A stretch of 62,000 nucleotides of DNA from Cryptomeria japonica (taxonomy: Eukaryota; Streptophyta; Pinopsida; Cupressales; Cupressaceae). A program made the translations under genes and the position numbers. Under the pieces are notes generated by a model that had not been told where the DNA came from, did no database searches, and worked only from the letters and a program-made list of their open reading frames with translations. The DNA is taken from contig NC_081405.1 in assembly GCF_030272615.1 (NCBI RefSeq), forward strand, positions 573,036,252 through 573,098,251. Reading direction: 5' to 3'. Positions within the stretch are counted from its first letter, which is position 1; the number at the start of each line of letters is the position of its first letter. Below are positions 52,035-62,000 of the stretch, piece after piece.

Positions 52035-53641
52035 TTAGTTCACCTCTTGAAGGGGAAACACCCTTAATTCACCTCTTAAATAGGTAAATGTAGCCTTTGG
52101 TAGAGGCTTGGTGAATATATCGGCTAACTTCTCTTTACTGGAAACATGTTCCAATAAAACCTCTTTGTTCTGAACTTTCTCCCTCAAGAAATGATACTTG
52201 AGCTCGTAGTTCTTGGTTCTAGCATGCAATACCAGATTCTTGGAAATATTAATTGCATTGGTGTTATCACAAAATATACTCATCGGTTCAGATACAGGGA
52301 CTTTGAAACCACTTAATACATTCTTCATCCAAATTGTCTGAGTGCAGTTCATAAATGTTGCTACATATTCTGCTTCTGCTATGGACTGAGAGATACAACT
52401 CTGCTTCTTACTCATCCGTGAGACTAGTCTACCACCAAGAAAGAATGCACCACCGGTTGTGCTCTTTTGGTCATCTACATTACCAGCCCAATCGACATCG
52501 ATAAATACTTTGAGATTGAAATCATTACTGTATGGATGCCACAATCCATAATCTATAGTTCCCTTCAGATATCTAAGAATCCGCTTGACTGCTACCAAGT
52601 GGGATTCTCTTGGACTTTTCTGGAAACATGCAACAATGCCCACTACATGTGCTATGTCCTGTCTGCTATGTACTACATATTTCAATTTACCAATCATTGA
52701 CCAGTATTCCTTCTCATTCACCAACGCTAAGTCATCTTCTTTTGACAATCTACAACCGATCATCATAGGTGTACCCACTAGTTTGTTGTCTTCCATGCCA
52801 AAGGTCTTCAACACCTCTTTGATATACTTGGACTGAGTGATAAAGATACCATCTTTCATTTATTGAATATGTAGTCCAATGAAGAACTTAATCTCTCCAA
52901 TTAGTGACATCTCGAATTCCTTCTTCATTTCATTTGCAAACACATGGCTCATCTTGTCATCTCCACCAAAAATTATGTCATCAACAAACACTTCACAAAT
53001 CAGAATCTGATCTCCTTCTGTCTTCAGATAGATATTTCTATCTTCACGAGATGGGAGTGTAAATGTTCATACCATACTCTAGGTGCTTGCTTCAATCTAT
53101 ACAAGGATTTATGTAGCCTACACACCCGATCACTATCTTTTCATAGGCAAAACCCATCTGGTTGCTCTATATACACTTCCTCTTCAAGTATTCCATTCAA
53201 GAATGCAGATTTCACATCCATCTGATACACTTTGAATCCCTTGAAGGATGCATATGCAAGTAGCATTGAAACTCCTTCCAATCTAGCTACTGGAGCAAAG
53301 GTTTCTCCATAGTCTTCTCCTTCTTCTTGAGCATATCCCTTACATACCAGTCTTGCTTTATTTCTTACCACTGTGCCATCTTCATTCAACTTGTTTCTAA
53401 AAATCCATTTGGTTCCAATAACATTTTTGTGCTTAGGTCTGGGTACCAAAGACCATGTACCATTCTTTTCTATCTGGTCAAGTTCCTCTTCCATAGCCTT
53501 AATCAAGTCTTCATCTTTGGGTGCCTCTTTAAATGTTTGGGGCTCAAATTCAGAAATCATGCAAGAATTCTCTCTAACCTTTCTTCTTGTAAGTATTCCT
53601 GCATCCTTATCCCCTATGATTTGCTTTGGATCATGATGCAA
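52035..53641 (-). pseudogene. Element D reverse transcriptase and RNase H
   Basis: RT spans 53,641-53,141 ([60 protein letters not shown]). The active-site block lies in other frames near 52,980 (VFVDDIIFGGDD). The frame 52,859-52,035 holds the RT end (KTFGMEDNKLVGTPM) and RNase H (FIDVDWAGNVDDQKSTTGGA, where the usual TDADWAG D is kept; SIAEAEYVATFMNCTQTIWM; FCDNTNAINISKNLVLHART; ADIFTKPLPKATF). Frameshifts break the middle (52,860-53,140). Confidence 0.88.
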
Positions 53642-53794
53642 CTTTACAAACCTAGGAATGATCTTAACTGATTCCTCTTTCTTTTCCTCTTCATCCTCAT
53701 CTTCATCAGCATCTACTAGTGTAGGAGCACTGTTACTTGTACTTGGTTGTTTTGCAACTGGTTCCTAGAAGGTTACATCTCGTTCATCTACTGC

Positions 53795-54933
53795 TTACTC
53801 GTTGCTGGTTTCCTTAGGTTTCTCAGAGATTTCATCAACTCTAACATTGATACTTTCAACAATTCTCTGAGTCCTATTGTTAAAACACTTGAGAGCTTTT
53901 CTCTTGGTGGAATACCCTAGGAATATTCCCACATCACATTTTGCATCAAACTTGCTCTGGTATTCACTTCTCTTGATATAACACTTACTACCAAACACTC
54001 TAAAGTAGCTTACTATTGGAGTCTTACCAGTCCCATACTCATAAGGAGTTTTATCCTTACCTTTCTTGATGAGTACCCGGTTCATAGTGTAGACTGTAGT
54101 GCTCACTGCTTCTCTCCAAAAAGTGTCAGCAACCTTCCCTTGAATTAGCATCGTTCTAGTAGATTCAACTACAGTCTGGTTGTTCCTTTCTGCTATGGAT
54201 TCTGGGGGGCAGATAGTTGCCACTTGATGTCTTTCTCTTCACACTTATTGAATTCACCAGAAGTGAACTCACCTCCTTGGTCGGTTCTAAGGCATTTAAT
54301 CCTCTTACTGCTTTCCTTTTCAACTAATGCTCTGAAGGCTTTAAACTTTCCAAAAGCTTCAGACTTGTCTTTCAAGAATGTGACCCACATCATTCTTGAG
54401 CAATCATTAGTAAGAATCATAAAGTACCTATCTCCCTCAACACTCCTAGTTTTCATAGGACCACACAAACCAGTATGCACAAGATCAAGTAAATTATCTG
54501 CTATGAAGGATTTACCTGTGAAGGTTGAGGAAGAAATTTTCCCCAGTTGACATTCTCTGCACAAAGGATTCTCTGATTTGTTCAGCACAAGCAATCCTCT
54601 AACTACATTGATCTTACTGGCCTTCACAATATTATTAAAATTTACATGGCAGAGTCTCCAATGCCATATCCAACTGTCATCAAACTTAGCCATTAGACAT
54701 TGACTGATATTTGCATTTAACTGAAATAAGTTACCTTTGGTCTGCATACCAGTGGCCATCAGTTCACCACTCTTTCCTTTTATTTTGCACACTCCATCTT
54801 TGAATTCCAAAGTGAGTCCTTTATCATTCATCTGGGCAACACTCAAAAGGTTATACCTGAGACCTTCTACCCAATAGACATTATCATCATTTCTTTTTCC
54901 ATTTAGAGAGATGGACCCTTTGCCTTTTACCAT
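53795..54933 (-). pseudogene. Element D integrase
   Basis: The pre-integrase zinc region is present (HWRLCHVNFNNIVKA, CRECQLGK). The first catalytic aspartate position reads HTGLCGP instead of HTDLCGP, so the active site is damaged. The second (CLRTDQGGEF) is intact, and the glutamate region (ERNNQTVVESTRTML) lies in the next frame after a shift at about 54,200. The C-terminal part has FGSKCYIKRSEYQSKFDAKC and FLGYSTKRKALKCFN. Confidence 0.87.
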
Positions 54934-54954
54934 ACATGGTGCATCATTACCAAA

Positions 54955-56082
54955 TCAGAATACACCTCCATCATACTCTTCCAGAGACAGAAAATTTATT
55001 TGGTCACCAGTCATGTGGTGAGAACATCCACTATCAATAATCCACGAATTAGAATTATCAAAGCAGGAGACAAGAGCTTTCTTGTCTGACAAATCTTCCT
55101 CAATGGCTACAAACACTATGTCTTTTCTTTCTTTATGTTCTGATTCATCATTAGTGACACCTTCATCGATTGCAACAAGACCGTTTCTCCTATTTCCTCC
55201 TTTGAACTTTTTAAAACTTCTCTGGTTTGTCCTTATTGTCACTGTTGGGACAGTTGACAGTAATGTGTCCTATCCTATTACAAGAAAAATATTTCAAAGG
55301 GAGCTTACCTCTATATTTTCCATTTCCCTTAGGAAGTCTCTTGGCAAGAAGAGCTTCAAACACCATCATGATCTCCTCATCATCCATATCCTTGCTTTGT
55401 CTGGGTTCACAACTGGTACCAACCTCTTTTTCCTTTCTAGATAGTGCAACAGTTGCTCTAAAGGCTGATTCAATCTTCTAAACACTGTCATCATAACTGT
55501 TTAGCTCATATGCACGGTCAACTTAGAAATGATGGAGTCAAGGGATACCTTTGTCTTGTCAATAGATCTCAACTCCTAAATAGCAGCAACCCTTATTGCA
55601 TAGACCAGTAATAAGGTTCTCAAAACTTTGCTAACAACAGTGGAATCATCCATTGTACCTCCTGCACTCTTGATGTCTGCAACAACAATTTTAAACCTTA
55701 TCCCATATTGTTGAATGGTCTCTCCTTCAACCATCTGCATGTCTTCAAATTTTCCCCTAAGGCTCTCTTCCTTAGCTTGCTTCACATGCTCATCACTGCC
55801 ATAGATAGACTCCAGAGTATCCCATACATCTTTGGGATTGTCTTTGTCTTGAACATCTATAAGCTCAATATCAAATAGACTGCTAATAAGAGCTTCCATG
55901 ACTTGCCCATTCTCCTAAATTTCTCTTCTTTGATCATTGGTGAGAGTACCGGTAGGGACAACATAAGTATTCTCAACATAGTTCCAGTGTTGAGCACCCA
56001 TGCTTTTAATGTAGATCTTCATACTATCCTTCCATATCTTAAAGTTATCTCTTTTGAACTTAGGACCTTCCCTCTTCATCAT
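54955..56082 (-). pseudogene. Element D gag and protease
   Basis: Gag starts at ATG 56,082 (MMKREGPKFKRDNFKIWKDS); an in-frame TAG near 55,916 precedes MEALISSLFDIELIDVQDK, DVWDTLESIYGSDEHVKQAK, FKIVVADIKSAGGTMDDSTV. The zinc knuckle near 55,290 is changed (YFSCNRIGHITVNC, first cysteine replaced by tyrosine). Protease is at about 55,030 (WIIDSGCSHHMTGD). This gag belongs to a different copia subgroup from those of A, C and E. Confidence 0.82.
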
Positions 56083-56139
56083 TACAATAGGATCTTTTCC
56101 TCAAGTGGTTAAGCTTATAACACAGAGGACCTGGAGGAC

Positions 56140-56151
56140 GCTCTGATACCA
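56140..56151 (-). other. Primer binding site of element D
   Basis: GCTCTGATACCA on the plus strand, exact reverse complement of TGGTATCAGAGC, two bases from the 5' LTR. Confidence 0.88.
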
Positions 56152-56153
56152 AA

Positions 56154-56468
56154 TGATGAATAATGATGAATAGTAAATACCCAATAGATACTGAGAGGGA
56201 GGGGGTGAATCAGTATGGACAAAAAATTCTTCAACAACTTAAATTGCAAAGACTGCACTAACTGGTAAACAATATCACCGATCTAAATCAAGGCACTACC
56301 GATAAAACACAGTATGACTATAAAAGACATAAACCGGTAACATCTAGATCTTCTGAAAAACCTAATATCTCATCTCAACTTCACCCATATGCTTGAGAAA
56401 GTAATACACCAGAAATACAATAACCATTGGATCATCTTGCATTACAGCTTAACAGAAAACACTAAAAC
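56154..56468 (-). repeat. 5' LTR of element D, first part
   Basis: TGATGAATAATGATGAATAG onward, matching 50,320-50,645 closely, with hairpin ATACTGA/TCAGTAT (56,188-56,216). It is interrupted at 56,469 by the LTR of element E. Confidence 0.85.
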
Positions 56469-57534
56469 TGTTAGGTCCCGGAGACAACTGAGAGGGGGGG
56501 GGGGGGTGAATCAGTTGTCTAATAAATTCAAACCAAAAACCACTTAACCAACTTAATGCTTAATACCGGTAAACCAGTTAAGTATGTCAGTAGATAGTGT
56601 TAATAGTAAATTGATATACCGGTAAAGATTAATGCATGAAACATAAATACAAAGTCATCCACAACACATAACACCAGTATTTATATGTGGAAACCCTGTA
56701 AGGGGAAAAACCATGGTGGGAAACCTTAACCACAATCAGATGATACTACTATAGATAGTAAGTGTACATAAATGGGGTCTACACATGCAGAAAGGCCAAT
56801 AGCCTAGAGCTCACTGCTCAATCACAAAATGGGAGTCACACTGACTACAGGTGGATGGTTAAATCCAATAAGAATGTACTGCACAAAATAGCATCTTCAT
56901 ATGCTAGATTCAGTACTGGTGTAATGCTGATATGCTTTCACAAAAACCTAGCTTCACCTTTAAATGATGTCTTCATGTATACCTCTGCTTAATCTCGCAT
57001 ATACCTTCACACAATTCTTTTTCGCATTCCACATTTGATCTTACAAATAAGATCTTATATTTATACCATAACCTAGGACCAATTTTAGTAGGTCGACTCT
57101 ACAAGATATTACAATATAAACTTTTTAAAATCAATATAATATCCGATGAAATAACCGATTAAACATGTTGGCTTAATGCATTTACAACAATAATAAATCA
57201 TCTTCATAGCGTGCCATGTTGATCTGGAAAAGATAAACCTATCGGTGAAACCCTAGATAACCCTGGACCTATTTGCCGGTAAAAGCAAATATGCAAGTAT
57301 GAATATACCAATGATTAATTCTTCAAAACAAAGTGTCCACACCATGTCTTCGACATTACCAGGTGTCTTCCATATCATTCCAAGTGCCGGTGATCATTAT
57401 ATCCTGCTGGTGAACCATATACCAGTAACTGTGCAATAGATACTTGCTTGCCGGTGAATGTTGCTGGATCTCTAGAGTACTAGTGTTTTAGTAGGTGTTG
57501 AAATCAACGACAAAACCATACCAAAATACCAACA
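56469..57534 (-). repeat. 3' LTR of copia element E (1.07 kb)
   Basis: TGTTAGGTCCCGG to ATACCAACA, with hairpin ACAACTGA/TCAGTTGT around a G run (56,484-56,518) and CCGGTGAA words near 57,390-57,460. It is inserted in the 5' LTR of D; the left flank AAAAC would be the target duplication, whose partner is outside the window. Confidence 0.85.
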
Positions 57535-57550
57535 ATCTCCCCCTTTGGAA
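57535..57550 (-). other. Polypurine tract of element E
   Basis: Minus strand TCCAAAGGGGGAGAT next to the LTR, as in B and D. Confidence 0.85.
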
Positions 57551-57893
57551 TTGATGGCAACACAAGATGGAAAAACCATCAAAGTGCCAAAACAGAAATG
57601 CCAAAAACCAAAAACCAACAATCTCCTTTAAACAACAATCTCTCCCCTTGGGAACAACATGTGTTTATCTAAAGATTTTCATACCAATTTCTCCAAAAGG
57701 TAATGTGTTTTTCCATAGATATCTCTCCCCCTTTGACATCAAATTCCAAAGTTATAATAAGACCAAGTTCATATACAAAATACCAATCAATTCAATATAC
57801 CAACTACTCCCCCTGAGAAGTAGCTTCCTCATCAAAGACCAGAGTAAAAGATCTATCTTTCAATTCTGTCGGTTGATGACAATCATCAACTAT

Positions 57894-59540
57894 CTAAGTT
57901 TCTACCGGTGGTGGTATTACTCCAAGCTGATCTCTGAGATATTCAAAAGTCTCCTTAGGCAAAGGTTTTGTGAAAATATCTGCAAGCTATTCTTTACTAT
58001 TCACATAAACTAGTTTTATCTCCTTTTCTTCAACTTTTTCCCTTAGAAAATTCAGTTTGATAGAAACATGTTTTGTTTTAGAATGTAATACCAGATTCTT
58101 AGATATATCAATTGCTACAATGTTATCACAATATATAGTGATAGGTTCCCTGCATTTTACCTTTATGTCTTTCAACATTTGTTTAAGCCATAGTACCTGT
58201 GTACAGTTAGTTGCTGCTGCAACATATTCTGATTCTGCTATTGATAAAGATGTACAACTTTGTTTCTTACTCAACCAAGAAACTAATCTCTTTCTAAGAA
58301 AGAATGCTCCGCCGGTGGTTCTTTTTCTATCATCCACATCTCCTGCCCAATTTGCATCTGTGTATGCATATAGATCAAAATTTTCATCTCTAGGATACCA
58401 TAATCCAAGATTTGCAGTGCCTTGTAAGTACCAAAAAATCCTTTTTACTGCTGATTCATGAGTTTCACTAGGATTACTTTGAAATCTAGAAACAATAAAT
58501 ATTGCATTCATAATATCAGGTCTGGTTTGTGTCAAATACAATAAACCTCCTATCATAGATTTGTATCTAGTTGGATTAACAGGTGTAGATTCATCCCTTT
58601 GAGATAATTTGTCATTTGTAGTCATAGGTGTGCTTACTGGTTTAGAGTTCTCCATTCCAAATTTCTTTAGTAACTCTTTCAGGTACTTGGATTGACTCAA
58701 AGATATACCTTTATTAGTCTATGAAATCTACAATCCTAAAAAGAATTTTATTTCTCCAATCATAGACATTTCAAATTCTTGCTGCATTTTAATAGAAAAT
58801 TCCTTACATAATCCATCTTCTCCTCCAAAAATTATATCATCAATGAATACTTCTATAATCAAGATGTCATCATTAGTTATCTTGTAATATAAATTGTTGT
58901 ATGCATTTCCTTTAGTAAAACCAATCTTTAAAAGATACTTATCCAACCTTGCATACAAAGCTCTTGGGGCTTGTTTCAATCCATACAGAGCTTTTCTTAA
59001 CTTGCAAACCATATCATTGTCATCTGTCAAAGAAAATCCATTAGGTTGTTCAATATAGACTTCCTTTTCAAGATCTCCATTCAAGAATACACATTTAATA
59101 TCCATTTGATAAACTTTGTAGATCTTGTGAGCTGCAAAAGCCAAGAATAATCTGACTGCCTCAATTCTAGCTACCGGTGCAAAGGTTTCATTGTAATCAA
59201 CTCCTTCTTTTTGAGAATATCCCTTACAGCCTAGTCTTGCTTTATTTCTGACAACCTTCCCATCTTCATTAAGTTTGTTTGTAAATACCCATTTAGTTCC
59301 AATTACATTTTTATCTTTAGGCCGGGGAACTAATGTCCAAGTATTATTTTTCTCAATTTGTCCTAATTCTTCTTCCATAGCTTTAATCCAAAATTTATCT
59401 TCACATGCCTCATTAATAGATGATGGTTCAATTTGAGAAATAAGACATACCTCTTCATTTGCCAATCTTCCTCTTGTCATAACTCCTTTAAATTTTTTTC
59501 CAATTATCTGATATTCAGAATGATTCAATCTTAGATACCG
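57894..59540 (-). pseudogene. Element E reverse transcriptase and RNase H
   Basis: RT motifs: [80 protein letters not shown] and active site FIDD (EVFIDDIIFGGEDGL). After one stop near 58,727: MENSKPVSTPMTTNDKLSQR, RNase H with YTDANWAGDVDDRKRTTGGA and YCDNIVAIDISKN, a TAG at 57,987-57,989, then ADIFTKPLPKETF to the end of pol at 57,894. Only a few lesions, so E is better preserved than C or D. Confidence 0.9.
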
Positions 59541-60966
59541 GGGTGTCTTAGTTTGTTGTTGTTCTTCAATTACTGTGGATTCCTCTAATGGTACCGGGGT
59601 AACTGCATCTTCATTCTGTAACAGTGGATTTAGTGTAGGTTCATTTGTCACAATTTTTGTTGCCGGTTCAGAGTCTATATACCTTGAAGTTCCTCTGAAT
59701 TGTTCATCAATCTTTACATTTGTACTCTCAACAATTTTCTGAAATCTTTTGTTAAAACATCTATATGCCTTGCTCTTAGATGAATAACCAAGAAATATTC
59801 CTTCATCACTTCTAGGATCAAATTTGCCAATAAACTTATCTCTTCTAATATAACATTTACTTCCAAAAATTCCTAAATACTTAAGAGTAGGAGTATTACC
59901 AAACCATAGTTCATGAGGGGTCTTACCGGTTTCACCTTTGATGTGAAATTTGCTAAATGTATAGACGGTTGTGCTGACTGCTTCTCTCCAATACATGTGG
60001 TAGATTTGCTTCTGATAACATGCTTCTTGCTGCATCCAAGATACTTCTATTTTTCCTTTGAACAACTCCATTCTATTGTGGTGTCCGAGGTGCTGATAAC
60101 TGTCTTCTGATTCCATTCACTTCACAGAATGTATTAAAGTCCTTAGATGTGAATTATCCTCCTTGATCTAATCTTAAACATTTGATTTTCTTACCGATAT
60201 CATTTTCAACCATTGCTTTGAATAGTTTAAACTTTCCAAGTGCTTCTGATTTTTCTCTGAGAAAAGTAAACCAACACATTCTAGAATAATCATCAATAAT
60301 TAGCATGAAATATCTATCACCTTGTAAGCTTTTAGTTCTAGCTGGACCACATAAGTTAGTGTGTATCAAATTAAGAGCATTATTGGATTTTTTTGGAATA
60401 CTTCTGAAACTAGCTCTAACTTGTTTTCCAAATTGACATTCCTTACAAATTGTATTCTGAGGTTTCACAATTTTATGTAGATCTCCAACTGCCTTAGAAG
60501 TACTGATCTTCATAATGCAATCAAAGTTTACATGACAGAGTCTCTTATGCCATAACCAACTTTCATCTATATGTGCAATCAAGCATGCCTTTTCACTATT
60601 ACTCAAATGAAAGATATTACCTCTAGTCTGATTACCGGTTGCAATTTCCAAACCAATTCTATTCATGATTTTGCATTTTCTATTCTTAAATTGTAATTGA
60701 AATCCTTTCTCAACCAATTGACCAACACTTAGAAGATTATGTTTTAGTCCTTCAACATAGTAGACATTGTCAGTGTTATGCTTACCATCAAGAAATATTG
60801 TACCCTTACCTTTGATTGAGTAGGCTTTGTCATCTCCAAATCTTACTAAACCTCCATTGTATTCTTGAAAGTTCAAGAATTTACCTTTGTCTCCTATCAT
60901 ATGATGTGAGCATCCTGAGTCAATGATCCATTCATCCTTTACTTCAAATTTAGCTGCTAGGGCTTG
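59541..60966 (-). pseudogene. Element E protease and integrase
   Basis: Protease is at about 60,910 (EWIIDSGCSHHM). The pre-integrase region is HKRLCHVNFDCIMKI and CKECQFGKQ. The first catalytic aspartate is replaced (HTNLCGP), the second is kept (CLRLDQGG). After a stop near 60,153 the core is damaged to about 60,020; the C-terminal part is YWREAVSTTVYTFSKFHIK, FGSKCYIRRDKFIGKFDPRS, FLGYSSKSKAYRCFN. The frame 60,116-58,728 joins integrase and RT without a break. Confidence 0.85.
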
Positions 60967-62000
60967 TTATACTGGTTGAGCAGTAGGTGTCGGTTGATCT
61001 TTTGTTATAGCAACAAAAACCCATCCATTGTCTACTGGATCCTCATTAGAATCATGAATCACACCTTCATCAGCAATGTAACAAGATTTGTCTTTGTTCT
61101 TCTTAAATTTGTATCTCTGATATTCAAGATTAGGCTTGTATGTTCTTCTAGCTTCTTCTCTTAGTCTAGCATCTCTATCAGGGCATCTCAAAGCCATATG
61201 ACCAATCTTATTGTAGTTAAAACATTTAAAGGGTGCTTTACCTTCATACTTACTTCCAACTGGATCTTTTGGCATTTTCCTTGCAAATAGTGCTTCAAGT
61301 TCTTCAAGCTCTTCATTCTCCTTCCTAGTTTCTTCAAGTTCTCTTGCATAAAAGGATTTCTAGTTAGATTTGTCAAATGATGGAGCAGATGATGTTGATG
61401 CTTTGAAGGCCAAATCTGTCTTTATAGTAACAATAGGGCCAAATTCCTCAATTTCAAAAGCTGAAAGTTTTCCAGTCAATGTATCCCTAGTTACTGACGT
61501 ATTAGGCATTGTTCTTAACTCATTTATAGCAGTAACCTTCATTTTATATGCCGGTGGCAATCCTCTTAAGATTTTTGAAACAATTTCATCCTCACTCAAG
61601 GTTCCTCCACAACATTTAATACCCAAAACAATTTAATTTACTCTTTCCATAAAGGCATAAATCCTTTCATCTTCTTCCATTTTCAGATGTTCATACTTGA
61701 CTCGGAAGCTTTTAAGTTTTCCAATCTTGATTGTAGAATCTCCTTCATTCAGTGTTTCCAAATGATCCCAAATAGCTTTAGCAGTAGACCTATCTGATAA
61801 TCCCATGATTTGTTGATATGATAATGCGCTTAAAAGTGCTTCTCTTGCTTTGCAATCATTCTCCTCATCTTTAGCTAAGGTAGTTGGAGCAGTCTGACCA
61901 GCTATAGGAGCAGTATAAGCATTCTTTGTAACTTCCAAGATGTCTTTACCAATGCAATTCAGATGTGTCTCCATTCTGATCTTCCATATTCCATAGTTGG
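60967..62000 (-). pseudogene. Element E gag (cut by window end)
   Basis: UBN2 gag: METHLNCIGKDILEVTKNAY, ALSYQQIMGLSDRSTAKAIW, an in-frame TAA at about 61,633, GIKCCGGTLSEDEIVSKILR, GLPPAYKMKVTAINELRTMP. The zinc knuckle reads CFNYNKIGHMALRC, with the second cysteine changed to tyrosine. A frameshift lies near 61,365. Gag start, leader and 5' LTR are beyond the window. Confidence 0.85.

Larger units (their letters stand above)
50320..56468 (-). mobile_element. Copia element D (5' LTR split by element E)
   Basis: On the minus strand: partial 5' LTR (56,154-56,468), perfect initiator-Met primer site, gag, protease, integrase, RT, RNase H, polypurine tract and 3' LTR (50,320-51,786). The LTR pieces match closely with scattered differences. 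Coding is decayed. The remaining 5' LTR should lie beyond 62,000, after element E. Confidence 0.88.

Overview
The window looks like intergenic DNA of a large plant genome, most likely a conifer or other gymnosperm. Nearly all of it is LTR retrotransposon sequence of several lineages, nested into one another, plus one LINE fragment. I found no host gene. Assignment to conifers is inference from repeat style and density; assignment to a plant is firm (chromovirus and Tat-type Ty3/gypsy elements, UBN2-type copia gag, plant mobile domain).

Left half (1-30,557): a nest I read as four levels deep. The outer, oldest element is a minus-strand Ty3/gypsy chromovirus. Its 5' LTR is at 28,394-30,557, gag to integrase at 24,557-28,124, integrase end plus chromodomain at 346-977, and the start of its 3' LTR at 1-325. 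It is split by a plus-strand copia element (978-2,286). That is split by an odd minus-strand element 'B' (2,287-5,523 and 21,933-24,556), which has copia-like ends but carries only a coiled-coil/zinc-knuckle ORF and a long unrecognised ORF. B is split by a very young plus-strand Tat-lineage element (5,529-21,927) with 807-bp LTRs that look identical and a 5-bp AGCAT duplication.

The young Tat element is the most interesting object. It has a 2.4-kb leader, a gag-pol frame (8,703-16,181) broken by one TGA, and an antisense gene for a plant mobile domain protein with its own predicted promoter, first exon and intron. It also carries several kinds of patterned sequence that no domain explains: three arrays of a 9-base word (GCGTCTGTG) repeating every ~20 bp; five GGTG-AAAA-hairpin-CGCC modules with compensatory stem changes; and six or seven hairpins with a constant 15-base loop and changing but paired stems. 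The last array and the third word array both lie wholly inside the antisense intron.

Right half (30,558-62,000): a short copia-type element with gag and protease but no polymerase ('F', 32,073-36,301); a Tat-like LTR and leader (38,257-about 40,640) with its own 21-bp-phased word array; a decayed minus-strand copia element 'C' (40,733-46,402) containing a solo LTR; a 5'-truncated LINE (46,430-about 48,507); then copia element 'D' (50,320-56,468) inserted in an older LTR, and copia element 'E' (56,469 to beyond the end) inserted in the 5' LTR of D. Most coding frames in this half carry stops or frameshifts. Several copia LTRs share a terminal hairpin whose loop is a G/C run and whose stem differs between copies while staying paired.
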